The position numbers and the translations under genes are program-made. The notes below the pieces were generated by a model. That model worked only from the letters and a program-made list of their open reading frames with translations, was not told the origin of the DNA and searched no databases. A stretch of 64,000 nt of DNA, taken from contig JAWKMR010000007.1 of the NCBI GenBank assembly GCA_041392125.1, forward strand, positions 62,001-126,000. Reading direction: 5' to 3'. This stretch comes from Halomarinibacterium sp041392125 (lineage in GTDB: Bacteria > Bacteroidota > Bacteroidia > Flavobacteriales > Flavobacteriaceae). Below are positions 14,052 through 22,906 of the stretch, piece after piece (the stretch's first letter is position 1; every line of letters starts with the position of its first letter).

Positions 14052-16130
14052 ATGAAGTTAGTACCAACTTTAGTTCAAAGATTAATTCTTGTTTGGCTTA
14101 TTTTATCGGGTAATTTGTTTTTTGCCCAACAAGCCCATATTGTTGATTTCTTAAACATAGACGCTACTGTAAAGCCCATTCTTTCTGAAGAAAAAGTAGA
14201 AGGATCCGTTCGAGTTACTTTCAAAATGCTTCAAAAGGCAGATTCTGTGTATTTGGATGCTATAGTAATGAAGATAACCGATCAAGCTTTGGAGGGTATT
14301 CCGGTAACGGCTTCCGAGGATAAAATTTGGTTTCTTAACTCCTTTGAAAAAGACCAAACCTACACCGCATTTTTCAACTACGAAGCAAATCCAAAACAGG
14401 CATTATACTTTGTTAAAGATCAAGTATGGACTCAGGGACAAGGAAAATACACCTCCCATTGGTTGCCCAGCATTGATGATATGAATGACAAAATTGAGTT
14501 TGACCTCAAGATTGCCGCACCTTCAAACAAAACGGTGATTGCTAATGGCGAATTGGAAAAATTTATTTTGTATGACGAAGATGTGGTTTGGCAATACAAT
14601 ATGGAGCAGCCCATGTCCAGCTATTTGGTGGCTTTTGCTATGGGTGATTTTAAAATGAAGAAGTTAGAATCGCAATCAGGTGTTCCCCTAGAAATGTATT
14701 TATCGTCAAAAGATAGCCTAAAAAGAGAGCCTACGTATCGATATACCAAAGAAATCTTCGATTTTTTAGAAACGGAAATTGGCGTTCCCTATCCGTGGCA
14801 AAACTACAAACAAGTAGCCGTACGGGATTTTCTCTATGCCGGAATGGAAAATACGGGTTGTACTATTTTCTCTGAAGCGTTTGTAGTAGATTCCACAGCG
14901 TTTGTGGATAGAAATTATGTGAATGTGAATGCACACGAATTGGCACACCAGTGGTTTGGTAACCTTGTCACCGAAACCGAAGGTACTCACCATTGGCTGC
15001 ATGAAGGTTTTGCTACCTATTATGCGTTATTGGCTGAGAAAGAAATTTTTGGAGACGATTATTACTACTGGAAACTGTTTAACAGTGCAGAGCAATTACA
15101 AGCTATGAGCGATGTCGGAAAAGGAGAAGCACTTTTAAATCCTAAAGCCTCCTCGCTTACCTTTTATGAAAAAGGCGCTTGGGCATTGCATATATTAAGG
15201 GAAACCATAGGGGAGGAAGCTTTTAAAAAAGGGGTTCAAAATTATGTAAACAAATATGCTTATGGGAATGTAACTACCGATGACTTTTTGAAAGAAATAA
15301 CCGCTGTTACCGATGCAGATATTAGCGTTTGGAAAACCAATTGGTTAGAACAATCTGCTTTTAAGGCTGAAGAAGCCTATCAATCGTTGGTGCAATCTTC
15401 CTTTATGGAGCGATTCTTCCAAGTTTCGGCACTTCGGGCGACTTCTATTCAAGACAAAAAGCCCTTTTTACAGGAGGCCATCCGCAGCAATAATGAGTAT
15501 ATCGCACAGGAAGCGGTCTATCAATTAGCCAACGAAGCCTTTTCAGCAGTAAAAGACTTGTATCGTATGGCAATGAATTCTGAAAATACCATCATTCGAC
15601 AAGCAGTAGCCTTGTCTATGGATAAAATTCCGAAGGATTTTCAGCAGGAATACGAATCGCTTTTACGGGATGCTTCTTACCTAACTATAGAAGCTGCATT
15701 GTATAACTTATGGATTAATTTTCCAGAAAAGCGAAGCGAATTTTTGGATACCACTAACCATTTGGTAGGGTTTCAGGATAAAAACATACGGCAGTTATGG
15801 CTTACATTGGCATTGTATACTCAAGGGTATCACGATACAGATAAACCCCAATACCTGTCTGAATTAGTATCCTACTCCGGAGATACGTATTCTTTTGAAA
15901 TTCGAGAAAAGGCATTGGAGTATTTATTTTCAATGGGAGTAAAAAGCCCCGATTTTATTAAAAACCTGGTGAATGCCTGTACGCATCATTATTGGAAATT
16001 CAGGGACGGTGCTCGTAATATGCTTGCTACTTTTATGGAAGAGGAACGTACTATGGAACTAGTATTGGAGCAGTACAATAGCTTTACCGAGAAAGAAAAA
16101 GCATACCTTAAACGTAAAATTAAATTGTAA
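14052..16130 (+). CDS. M1-family metallopeptidase (aminopeptidase N-like)
   Basis: 692 residues with a signal peptide (about 1-25, ending FFAQ), so exported. It has the exopeptidase motif GMEN (in YAGMENTG, usually GxMEN) and the zinc site HELAH at residues 295-299 with the third ligand Glu at about 318 (WLHEGFA). M1 enzymes remove N-terminal residues from peptides using one Zn. The C-terminal 250 residues are helical and repeat-like, as in other M1 proteins. The stop overlaps the start of the patatin-like gene by one base (TAATG at 16130). Confidence 0.93.
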   Translation: MKLVPTLVQRLILVWLILSGNLFFAQQAHIVDFLNIDATVKPILSEEKVEGSVRVTFKMLQKADSVYLDAIVMKITDQALEGIPVTASEDKIWFLNSFEKDQTYTAFFNYEANPKQALYFVKDQVWTQGQGKYTSHWLPSIDDMNDKIEFDLKIAAPSNKTVIANGELEKFILYDEDVVWQYNMEQPMSSYLVAFAMGDFKMKKLESQSGVPLEMYLSSKDSLKREPTYRYTKEIFDFLETEIGVPYPWQNYKQVAVRDFLYAGMENTGCTIFSEAFVVDSTAFVDRNYVNVNAHELAHQWFGNLVTETEGTHHWLHEGFATYYALLAEKEIFGDDYYYWKLFNSAEQLQAMSDVGKGEALLNPKASSLTFYEKGAWALHILRETIGEEAFKKGVQNYVNKYAYGNVTTDDFLKEITAVTDADISVWKTNWLEQSAFKAEEAYQSLVQSSFMERFFQVSALRATSIQDKKPFLQEAIRSNNEYIAQEAVYQLANEAFSAVKDLYRMAMNSENTIIRQAVALSMDKIPKDFQQEYESLLRDASYLTIEAALYNLWINFPEKRSEFLDTTNHLVGFQDKNIRQLWLTLALYTQGYHDTDKPQYLSELVSYSGDTYSFEIREKALEYLFSMGVKSPDFIKNLVNACTHHYWKFRDGARNMLATFMEEERTMELVLEQYNSFTEKEKAYLKRKIKL

Positions 16131-17035
16131 TGAGAGCATTGGTAATTTCGGGCGGGGGTAGCAAAGGAGCCTTTGGTGGAGGGGTGGCGCAGTTTCTCAT
16201 GGAAGAAATGAAATACGATTACCAATTGTTTGTGGGCACTTCTACCGGGAGCTTGTTGGTTCCCAAATTGGCGCTGCATCATATTGAAGAAATTAAAAAT
16301 ATTTATACGTCTGTAACCCAAGAATCCATTTTTAATATTCAGCCGTTTACGGTGAAAAAAGATAAGTGGGGCGGAAAGGAAATTGCGATTAATCACTGGA
16401 ACGTGATTCGGAATTTTATGCGAAAGAGCAAAACTTTTGGAGAAAGCAAAAACCTTCGGAAACTTATTGAAAAAACCTTTACGGAAGCCGATTTTAATAC
16501 CTTAAAGGCCAGTGACAAAGATGTGATTGTCACCGTATCGAATCTTTCTTTAAATCAGGTGGAATACAAATCGTTAAAAGATTTTTCGTACTCCGACTAT
16601 TGCGATTGGATATGGATTTCCTGTAACTATACCCCTTTTATGAGTTTGGTGAAGAAGGAAGGCTGCGACTATGCCGATGGCGGTTTTGGAAGTATGGTCC
16701 CCATTGAAGAAGCCATCAGTCGCGGAGCCACGACCGTGGATGTGATTATTTTGGAAACGGAAGTAACCTATTACAACCGCTTACCTGCACGAAATGTGTT
16801 TTCCCTTATTACCAGCATGCACGAATATATGTTTGACCGTATTGAAAAGCAGAATATCCGCATTGGGAAGTTTGTCGCCGGAAACCATAATGCTATCTTA
16901 AACTTTTATTACACCCCTACGGTGTTAACTACCAATTCTCTTATTTTCGATAAAACTGAAATGTTGAAATGGTGGGAGAGTGGCTTTCAGTTTGCTAAAA
17001 TGAAAAATACCGAATTGAATGAGGTGAAGAGCTGA
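16130..17035 (+). CDS. Patatin-like phospholipase
   Basis: 301 residues, no signal peptide. It has the patatin catalytic layout: the glycine-rich oxyanion loop SGGGSKGAFGGG at 7-18, the nucleophile elbow GTSTG (Ser at about 40) and the dyad Asp in ADGGFG. Members hydrolyse acyl esters of lipids; the substrate here is unknown. It is translationally coupled to the M1 peptidase. After it, 17036-17205 holds only interspersed repeat-like sequence (tctgtgaatctt...gaggctctgtgaaat). Confidence 0.88.
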   Translation: MRALVISGGGSKGAFGGGVAQFLMEEMKYDYQLFVGTSTGSLLVPKLALHHIEEIKNIYTSVTQESIFNIQPFTVKKDKWGGKEIAINHWNVIRNFMRKSKTFGESKNLRKLIEKTFTEADFNTLKASDKDVIVTVSNLSLNQVEYKSLKDFSYSDYCDWIWISCNYTPFMSLVKKEGCDYADGGFGSMVPIEEAISRGATTVDVIILETEVTYYNRLPARNVFSLITSMHEYMFDRIEKQNIRIGKFVAGNHNAILNFYYTPTVLTTNSLIFDKTEMLKWWESGFQFAKMKNTELNEVKS

Positions 17036-17205
17036 GTTAAAATGTAAGACGGATGACGGATGAAGATAATGAGAATAGAGATTGTTATTAAACAGGTTTA
17101 AAGATCCATAAAATGTCTCTGTGAATCTTGGGGAAACTTAGTGAGGCTCTGTGAAATAAATTCTTTTCATTAAATTTCAAAAATCATCAAACTACAATCG
17201 TCAAT

Positions 17206-17730
17206 CTAAAATAGTTCCCCTACTTCTTTTTTAATATAGGCCAATGCTTTTTGGGAAGGGGTAATTTCTTCCATAAAATTACGGAGTAAGTACTCTCGCA
17301 TCGCATCGGCATCGTTATCTTTTTCGTGCATAGCAGCTTGGCGTATGATGTGAATGGTAGCATTCTTCGCAGCATTAATAAGGTTCCAGCATTCCGGGGA
17401 AGTATAGATTTGCTGGGTCACGTTATGCTCAAACTCCTGTTCGATGTTTTTAATAAGTAGTTCTTCGTATTTAGGGATTTCATCTGAAAAAGGCTTTACC
17501 CTTATTAATAACTTATTAGGGTCTATGCGCTCTAAAAGCAAGGTAAGCCTTTCATAGGCCTGTAAGCGCACGGGAATAATCTTGTTTTGTGCTTCCTTTT
17601 GTACCAGATAACGTCTTCTACCTTCTTCGTTAGCGGTGTGTCCTTTAAAGAAAAAATAGGCTACTAAACCTACCACAATCGCTGGGAGTAAGTAGGCTAC
17701 ATAATTTAACACTTGAGAGAATTCTTCCAT
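17206..17730 (-). CDS. Conserved membrane-anchored protein of unknown function
   Basis: 174 residues: one N-terminal membrane helix (about 9-29, YLLPAIVVGLVAYFFF), then a cytoplasmic helical region with PVRLQAYERLTLLLERIDP and a second helical block ending VGELF. I believe similar proteins are widespread in Bacteroidota, but no function is known to me. It lies 30 bp downstream of the FMN oxidoreductase gene start on the same strand and may share its transcript. Confidence 0.65.
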   Translation of the reverse strand: MEEFSQVLNYVAYLLPAIVVGLVAYFFFKGHTANEEGRRRYLVQKEAQNKIIPVRLQAYERLTLLLERIDPNKLLIRVKPFSDEIPKYEELLIKNIEQEFEHNVTQQIYTSPECWNLINAAKNATIHIIRQAAMHEKDNDADAMREYLLRNFMEEITPSQKALAYIKKEVGELF

Positions 17731-17760
17731 AAGTAAATCGATTACGTACTATTAACGAAA

Positions 17761-19317
17761 TTAATGAGGATTATTGTAATGACCGCCCAAATAGGGACAC
17801 TCTTTTAGCGTCTGCATTCCTTCAAAAGGAACGGGGTCTTTTTCATACATATAGGTTCGGTCCAACTCTTTGGAAAGGTTATGGTCGTCTACATTAATGT
17901 CTATATCCTTCATTTTAAACTGGCAGGGATGTTCATAGCCGGCGGCATGGGTAATTTCCAACAATTCCTTTCGGAAGGTTTTAAAATACTGCGCCAAGCG
18001 TTCACTCTTTAACGGAATATTAATCCCGTTTTGCAACCATTTACTTTGGGTAGCGACACCACTGGGACATCGATTAGTATGGCATACCTGTGCCTGTATG
18101 CAACCAATACTCATCATCGCTTCACGGGCCACGTTGATGCAATCTGCTCCCATAGCAAAGGCCATGGCCGCTTTGGCGGGAAACCCTAATTTCCCACTAC
18201 CGATAAATACAATACGTTCGGTTAATTTTCGCTTTTTGAATACTTTATAAAGGTCGCTAAAGCCATATACCCAAGGCAAGGAAACATGGTCTGCAAAACT
18301 GGGTGGTGCTGCTCCGGTACCCCCTTCGCCACCATCAACCGTAATAAAATCGGGGCCTTTGCCTGTTTGCAGCATGAGGTCTGCTAGTTGTTCCCATTCG
18401 TCTAGTTTCCCAATAGCCGCTTTAATGCCTACCGGAAGTCCGGTAGCTTCGGCAATGGCCTCAATAAATTGTAACAATTCCGGCACATTAGAAAAAGCCT
18501 TATGGTTGGGAGGAGAAAGGACATCTTTTCCCATTTCCACACCTCTTATTTCCGCAATTTCACGGGTAATCTTAGCCCCGGGCAAAACCCCACCTTTTCC
18601 GGGTTTGGCCCCTTGAGAAAGTTTTATTTCGATGGCTTTTATAAAAGGATTGTTTTCCACCAATTGCACCATCTTTTCCATAGAGAAACCACCATCGGCA
18701 GCGCGAACGCCAAAATAGCCGGTTCCGAAGTGGAAGATAACATCGCCCCCGTTTCTATGATAGGGGGAGAGTCCGCCTTCGCCGGTATTATGATAAGCCC
18801 CTGCCAATTGCACCCCTTTGTTTAGGGATTCTACCGCTTTTGCCGATAGGGAGCCGAAGCTCATAGCAGAGACATTAATCACTGAAGCAGGGCGGTAGGG
18901 TTTGCGTCGTTGGTTGTATTGTCCCATGACCTTTGCACAAGGGATAAAGCTGTGATCTGTATTATTGGGGTGTCCTTCTTTAAGTTGAAAGGCCATCATG
19001 GCATTATTGATAAATATATGGTGATGGGCGTATATATCACGGTCGGTTCCGAAGCCTTCATAATTATTTTCTTTTTTAGCTGACGCATAGACCCATCCAC
19101 GCTCAATACGATTAAAAGGAAGCTCTTCTCTATTGTTGGCCACCAAATACTGTCGTAATTCGGGGCCTATGTGCTCGAGAATATATCGTAAATGCCCTAT
19201 AATGGGAAAGTTATGACTTATGGTATGTTTCCGTTGCAGGAATATATCTCGAATGGCAATAACTACCAATACAATGAGTATCCAGCCCCACCAGGGAATG
19301 TTTTTAATGAATTCCAT
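17761..19317 (-). CDS. FMN-binding glutamate synthase family protein
   Basis: 518 residues with one N-terminal membrane helix (about 8-24). The body is a GltB-like TIM barrel for FMN: SAMSFGSLSAKAVESLN, EGGLSPYH, SQGAKPGKGG, and DGGEGGTGAAP. Three cysteines in CIQAQVCHTNRCPSG match the 3Fe-4S ligands of glutamate synthase. It lacks the amidotransferase and C-terminal GXGXG domains, so it is not a complete glutamate synthase. The family is widespread, and its reaction is unproven. Confidence 0.9.
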   Translation of the reverse strand: MEFIKNIPWWGWILIVLVVIAIRDIFLQRKHTISHNFPIIGHLRYILEHIGPELRQYLVANNREELPFNRIERGWVYASAKKENNYEGFGTDRDIYAHHHIFINNAMMAFQLKEGHPNNTDHSFIPCAKVMGQYNQRRKPYRPASVINVSAMSFGSLSAKAVESLNKGVQLAGAYHNTGEGGLSPYHRNGGDVIFHFGTGYFGVRAADGGFSMEKMVQLVENNPFIKAIEIKLSQGAKPGKGGVLPGAKITREIAEIRGVEMGKDVLSPPNHKAFSNVPELLQFIEAIAEATGLPVGIKAAIGKLDEWEQLADLMLQTGKGPDFITVDGGEGGTGAAPPSFADHVSLPWVYGFSDLYKVFKKRKLTERIVFIGSGKLGFPAKAAMAFAMGADCINVAREAMMSIGCIQAQVCHTNRCPSGVATQSKWLQNGINIPLKSERLAQYFKTFRKELLEITHAAGYEHPCQFKMKDIDINVDDHNLSKELDRTYMYEKDPVPFEGMQTLKECPYLGGHYNNPH

Positions 19318-19325
19318 GTGTTATT

Positions 19326-20606
19326 TTAGTTTGCATTCAAATAATCTAATGCCAGTTGACTCATCACTTTTACCCCTAATAACATTCCGGCGTCGTCCAC
19401 TTGGAAGTCGGGTGTATGGTGCGGAAAGGCTTCTTTATTTCCGGGGGTCATTCCGCCGAGAAAGAAATAGAAACCCGGGACCACTTCCTGAAAATAGGAA
19501 AAATCCTCGCCTCCTGTGGTGGCTTTCATAGTGGTTACATTGTTTGCACCTGCCATGCGTTCCAGCGTAGGAACCATCTTCGCGGTTAAATCGGGGTCGT
19601 TATAGGTTACTACCGTATTGTTTTGCCACTCAATGGTAGCTTCGCCGCCGTAGGCTTTGGCAATATCGCGTGCCATTTCGTTCATTCTACGCATAATCAT
19701 TTCCCGCATATCGGCATCTAAGGTACGGACAGTGCCTATCATTTCGGCCGATTCGGGGATGATATTAAAGCGCACGCCGGCGGTTATTTTTCCTACGGTA
19801 ATCACAGCCGCTTCATCTATTAAAGGGGATTCCCGACTAATAATGGTTTGGAAACCATCAATGATTTTTGCTGAAATAAGGATAGGATCTACCCCTGTCC
19901 AAGGGGCCGACCCATGGGTGCCTTTCCCCTTTACGGTGACCACAAAACGTTCTACAGCCGCCATAGTACCCCCGCTTTTGTATTTAATGGTATTGATAGG
20001 CGTTCCGGAGTTGATATGTAAGCCAAAAATAGCATCTACCTTAGGGTTTTGCAATACTCCTTCTTTTATCATGAGTTTAGCACCTCCTTCTTCCCCCGGT
20101 GGCGGGCCTTCCTCGGCAGGTTGAAAGATAAATTTGATGGTCCCTTTTATTTTATCTCTGTGTTTGGCAAGCACTTCGGCTACGCCCATGAGAATAGCGG
20201 TATGGGTATCGTGGCCGCAGGCATGCATGACCCCGGTTTCGGTATCGAGAAAGGTAGTCTTTACCGTACTTTTATAAGGGAGGCTATTACGCTCGGTAAC
20301 GGGGAGGGCGTCTATATCGGCACGGAGGGCCACTACTTTACCTGGGAGGTCCCCTTTTAATATACCCACCACGCCGGTAATGGCAATACCAGTTTGTACC
20401 TCGAGTCCCAGCGATTTTAAATGCGCTTCAATCTTTTTGGCGGTATTGAACTCGCGGTTGGAGAGTTCCGGATTTTGGTGAAAGTAATGCCGCCAGTCGA
20501 TGACCTTGGATTCTACATTTTCGATGTCTTTAAGGAGTTGCTGGTCCATTTGTGCCAGCGTGGTAATGGTAGTAAATGATAGTAGCAGTAGTGATAGTTT
20601 TTTCAT
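19326..20606 (-). CDS. M20D-family amidohydrolase (hippurate hydrolase-like), exported
   Basis: 426 residues with a signal peptide (about 1-18). It has the M20D pattern: YFHQNPELSNREF, RADIDALP, the metal-site CGHDTHTA (Cys, His, Asp), an AEEGPPPGEEGG loop, a dimerisation domain after GLHIN, and a late FPHHTPDFQVDD. Such enzymes cleave N-acyl amino acids or amides with a divalent metal. It ends 9 bp before the GltB-like gene start, so the two probably share a transcript. Confidence 0.92.
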   Translation of the reverse strand: MKKLSLLLLSFTTITTLAQMDQQLLKDIENVESKVIDWRHYFHQNPELSNREFNTAKKIEAHLKSLGLEVQTGIAITGVVGILKGDLPGKVVALRADIDALPVTERNSLPYKSTVKTTFLDTETGVMHACGHDTHTAILMGVAEVLAKHRDKIKGTIKFIFQPAEEGPPPGEEGGAKLMIKEGVLQNPKVDAIFGLHINSGTPINTIKYKSGGTMAAVERFVVTVKGKGTHGSAPWTGVDPILISAKIIDGFQTIISRESPLIDEAAVITVGKITAGVRFNIIPESAEMIGTVRTLDADMREMIMRRMNEMARDIAKAYGGEATIEWQNNTVVTYNDPDLTAKMVPTLERMAGANNVTTMKATTGGEDFSYFQEVVPGFYFFLGGMTPGNKEAFPHHTPDFQVDDAGMLLGVKVMSQLALDYLNAN

Positions 20607-20860
20607 ACGGAAGTAATTTCAGCTAAAGATATTTAATTTTTAAGAAAGAGGAAAGGATAAACGGGTTCTGGGATTTAAGTAGTAGAATTAGTACATAAAA
20701 TAGACACGCTTTGCAAAAGTGTGTCAGTTTAGGTTTGGGTTATCCATATGCGATGAATAGCATTTATGGTTTTGTTTTAATAAAGTTAGGGTTTTTCTGT
20801 TTGAAAAATAAAATAATCCGAAGTAGGTATTATTGGTAGCAGATTGATCAATACAACAAT

Positions 20861-21322
20861 TTAATGAAGTGGAGGTCCAATAATTTCTATATGAAATTCA
20901 GCCGATTTAGCAGAGAGCCCTTTTTTAAACTCTTCTGTTGGAGGCCCAAGCTTTTCAGGAAGAGTATTTTTTAAAGCAGGTCGTGCAGTAGCTTTTACAA
21001 AATTTTCAAAATCGTGCCCTGTGGTAATGGTAAGCCATTTTCCCCCATTTTTCGACTCTACGCGATACTGATGCGGTATCCCTTTTGGGGCTAGTATTGT
21101 TTGCCCGGTTTTTAATGAATATTCAAGAGTCCCAATAATAAAAAAAAACTCTCCTTCAAGCACAATAAAAACTTCATCCTCTGTATGATGTATATGTAAA
21201 GGGGGCGAATCGCCATAATACGCTTGATGTTCAAGTACTGAAATTCCATCGGCAGAGTCATCTCCGGAAACTCTTATTTTTACTAGCGTATCTAAAAACC
21301 AATAGTTAGTTGTTGCTTGCAC
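20861..21322 (-). CDS. Cupin-domain protein
   Basis: 153 residues starting at a GTG (21322); no in-frame ATG is available further upstream before a stop. The cupin motif HIHHTEDEVFIVLEGEF gives the metal-binding His/Glu set, and a second motif sits around GIPHQYRVES. Cupins bind metals for dioxygenase, isomerase or sensing roles; the substrate cannot be told. The 254-bp gap to the amidohydrolase gene contains an imperfect palindrome (GACAC...GTGTC, 20703-20725) that may act in termination. Confidence 0.8.
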   Translation of the reverse strand: MQATTNYWFLDTLVKIRVSGDDSADGISVLEHQAYYGDSPPLHIHHTEDEVFIVLEGEFFFIIGTLEYSLKTGQTILAPKGIPHQYRVESKNGGKWLTITTGHDFENFVKATARPALKNTLPEKLGPPTEEFKKGLSAKSAEFHIEIIGPPLH

Positions 21323-21409
21323 TTGTGATTTTTGAAAGTTTTGATTTGCAAATAATGATTACATATAGAATGGGTTTTATAGTGTGTTTAAAGTTATTAT
21401 TTTTCTTAA

Positions 21410-21853
21410 TCATACCTGCCCTTTATAGTTGGGGTCATAATCCACCATCCACTCAATACCGTATTTATCTCTAAACATTCCAAAATAAGACCCCCAAGGG
21501 CTATCTGCAATTGGCATTTCTATAGTTCCACCTTGAGAAAGCCCCTTAAATAGTTGGTCTGCTTCCTCTTTACTTTCTGCACTTATGGAGATTTTGGTTC
21601 TGGTTTCCATTTCGTTGTGCTTTCCCATGGATTCAGGTGTGTCACTGGCCATCAACACATTGTTTTTACCAATAGGGAGTGCAATGTGCATTATTTTTTC
21701 GGCTTCCTTTTTGCTTAAGGAATAGTTTGGGTCTGCTGGCATATCTTTAAATCGAACAACCATGGCGAACTCGCCACCAAAAACGGATTGGTAAAAAGTG
21801 AAGGCTTCTTCGGCATTGCCGTTAAAATGAAGGTATGGGTTAATTTGCGGCAT
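21410..21853 (-). CDS. VOC-superfamily protein (PhnB/glyoxalase-like)
   Basis: 147 residues: INPYLHFNGNAEEAFTFYQSVFGG at the start and YGIEWMVDYDPN at the end are typical of the PhnB-like branch of the vicinal-oxygen-chelate fold. The reaction is unknown. It lies 12 bp downstream of the dienelactone-hydrolase-like gene in the same direction, probably cotranscribed. Confidence 0.86.
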   Translation of the reverse strand: MPQINPYLHFNGNAEEAFTFYQSVFGGEFAMVVRFKDMPADPNYSLSKKEAEKIMHIALPIGKNNVLMASDTPESMGKHNEMETRTKISISAESKEEADQLFKGLSQGGTIEMPIADSPWGSYFGMFRDKYGIEWMVDYDPNYKGQV

Positions 21854-21864
21854 GATAGTATTTT

Positions 21865-22752
21865 TTAGATTAATTTTTCTTTAAAAAAAGTAATGGTTCT
21901 TTCCCACGCTAGGGTTGCGGCAGTTTCGTCATACCGTGGGGTGGTGTTGTTATGAAAGCCGTGGTTCACTCCGGGGTAAAAATGGGCAGTATACTCTTTA
22001 CCATTGGCTTTGAGTGCAGCTTCGTAGGCTTCCCAGCCGGCATTGACACGGGTGTCGAGTTCGGCATAATGGAGTAACAAAGGGGCTTGTATTTGAGCAA
22101 TTTCCTCGGTAGAAGGCTGCCCTCCATAAAAAGGAACGGCGGCGGCTAAATCGGGGAGTTGTATTGCCATCATATTAGAGATCCAGCCGCCAAAGCAAAA
22201 ACCTACTACACCCACTTTTCCGCTGCTGTCGGGGTGGTTCTTCAGGTATTCATACGCCGCCTTAAAATCTTCCAGCATTTCGTTGCGGTCTCGCTGTTTC
22301 TGAAGTTCTCTGCCGTCATCATCGTTTCCTGGATACCCACCTAGTGGGGTAAGGGCATCGGGCGCCAAACTAATAAATTCGTCCAAAGCAGTTCTTCGGC
22401 CTACATCTTCAATATAGGGGTTGAGACCACGGTTTTCATGTACAACAACCACAGCGGGGAGCTTACCATTGATTTGCTTAGGGGTAGAAAGCAAACCTTT
22501 CATGGTTCCTCCTCCTTTTGGGGAGTTGTATTCAATGTATTTGGATTCCAATCCGGGATGGTCTTGTGAGACAGTGATTGTGTCTTTGTAATTGGGGGTA
22601 ATAAAACTAAGCAAGGCACCTACGGTAATACTTCCCACGGCATAGGCAGAGAGTTTTTCTACAAATTGACGGCGGTCCATTTTGTTATGGGTATAATCAT
22701 CGTACAAATCGAATACTTCCTGGCTGATGTCTTCTTTTTTGAGTGGGTTCAT
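21865..22752 (-). CDS. Dienelactone hydrolase family protein
   Basis: 295 residues. The N-terminal 60 residues have an RRQFVEKLSAYAVG...LLSF segment like an export/membrane anchor (twin-arginine-like). The hydrolase domain has VVVVHENRGLNPYIEDVGRR, the nucleophile elbow GFCFGG with Cys as in dienelactone hydrolase, and a C-terminal His in GVNHGFHN. The layout matches YghX-like members. The substrate is not known. Confidence 0.88.
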   Translation of the reverse strand: MNPLKKEDISQEVFDLYDDYTHNKMDRRQFVEKLSAYAVGSITVGALLSFITPNYKDTITVSQDHPGLESKYIEYNSPKGGGTMKGLLSTPKQINGKLPAVVVVHENRGLNPYIEDVGRRTALDEFISLAPDALTPLGGYPGNDDDGRELQKQRDRNEMLEDFKAAYEYLKNHPDSSGKVGVVGFCFGGWISNMMAIQLPDLAAAVPFYGGQPSTEEIAQIQAPLLLHYAELDTRVNAGWEAYEAALKANGKEYTAHFYPGVNHGFHNNTTPRYDETAATLAWERTITFFKEKLI

Positions 22753-22802
22753 AGCAAATTGGTTTTATGTATTAAAGTTAGGGAAAAATAGCTTAATCTG
22801 TG

Positions 22803-22830
22803 AATGAGTTAATGAGTTAATGAGTTAATG
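22803..22830. repeat. 8-bp tandem repeat aatgagtt, right of the dienelactone-hydrolase-like gene
   Basis: About three and a half units of aatgagtt. The same unit is repeated at 28650-28695, on the other side of the adhesin-like gene. Confidence 0.85.
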
Positions 22831-22851
22831 CAGTTTATTACTAGTCAAAAA

Positions 22852-22883
22852 AAAACCTCCATCGCAAGTGCTTTGGAGGTTTT
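22852..22883 (-). terminator. Rho-independent terminator after the adhesin-like gene
   Basis: 10-bp perfect stem AAAACCTCCA/TGGAGGTTTT with a 12-base loop, followed on the minus strand by a run of T. It is 24 bp after the stop of the 1888-residue gene. Confidence 0.85.
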
Positions 22884-22906
22884 TGTAATCTAGTATAGAT
22901 TCTTTT

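Noticed and set aside
17761..19317. Complete glutamate synthase large subunit
   Set aside because: Only the FMN/3Fe-4S central domain is present; the glutaminase and GXGXG domains are missing.
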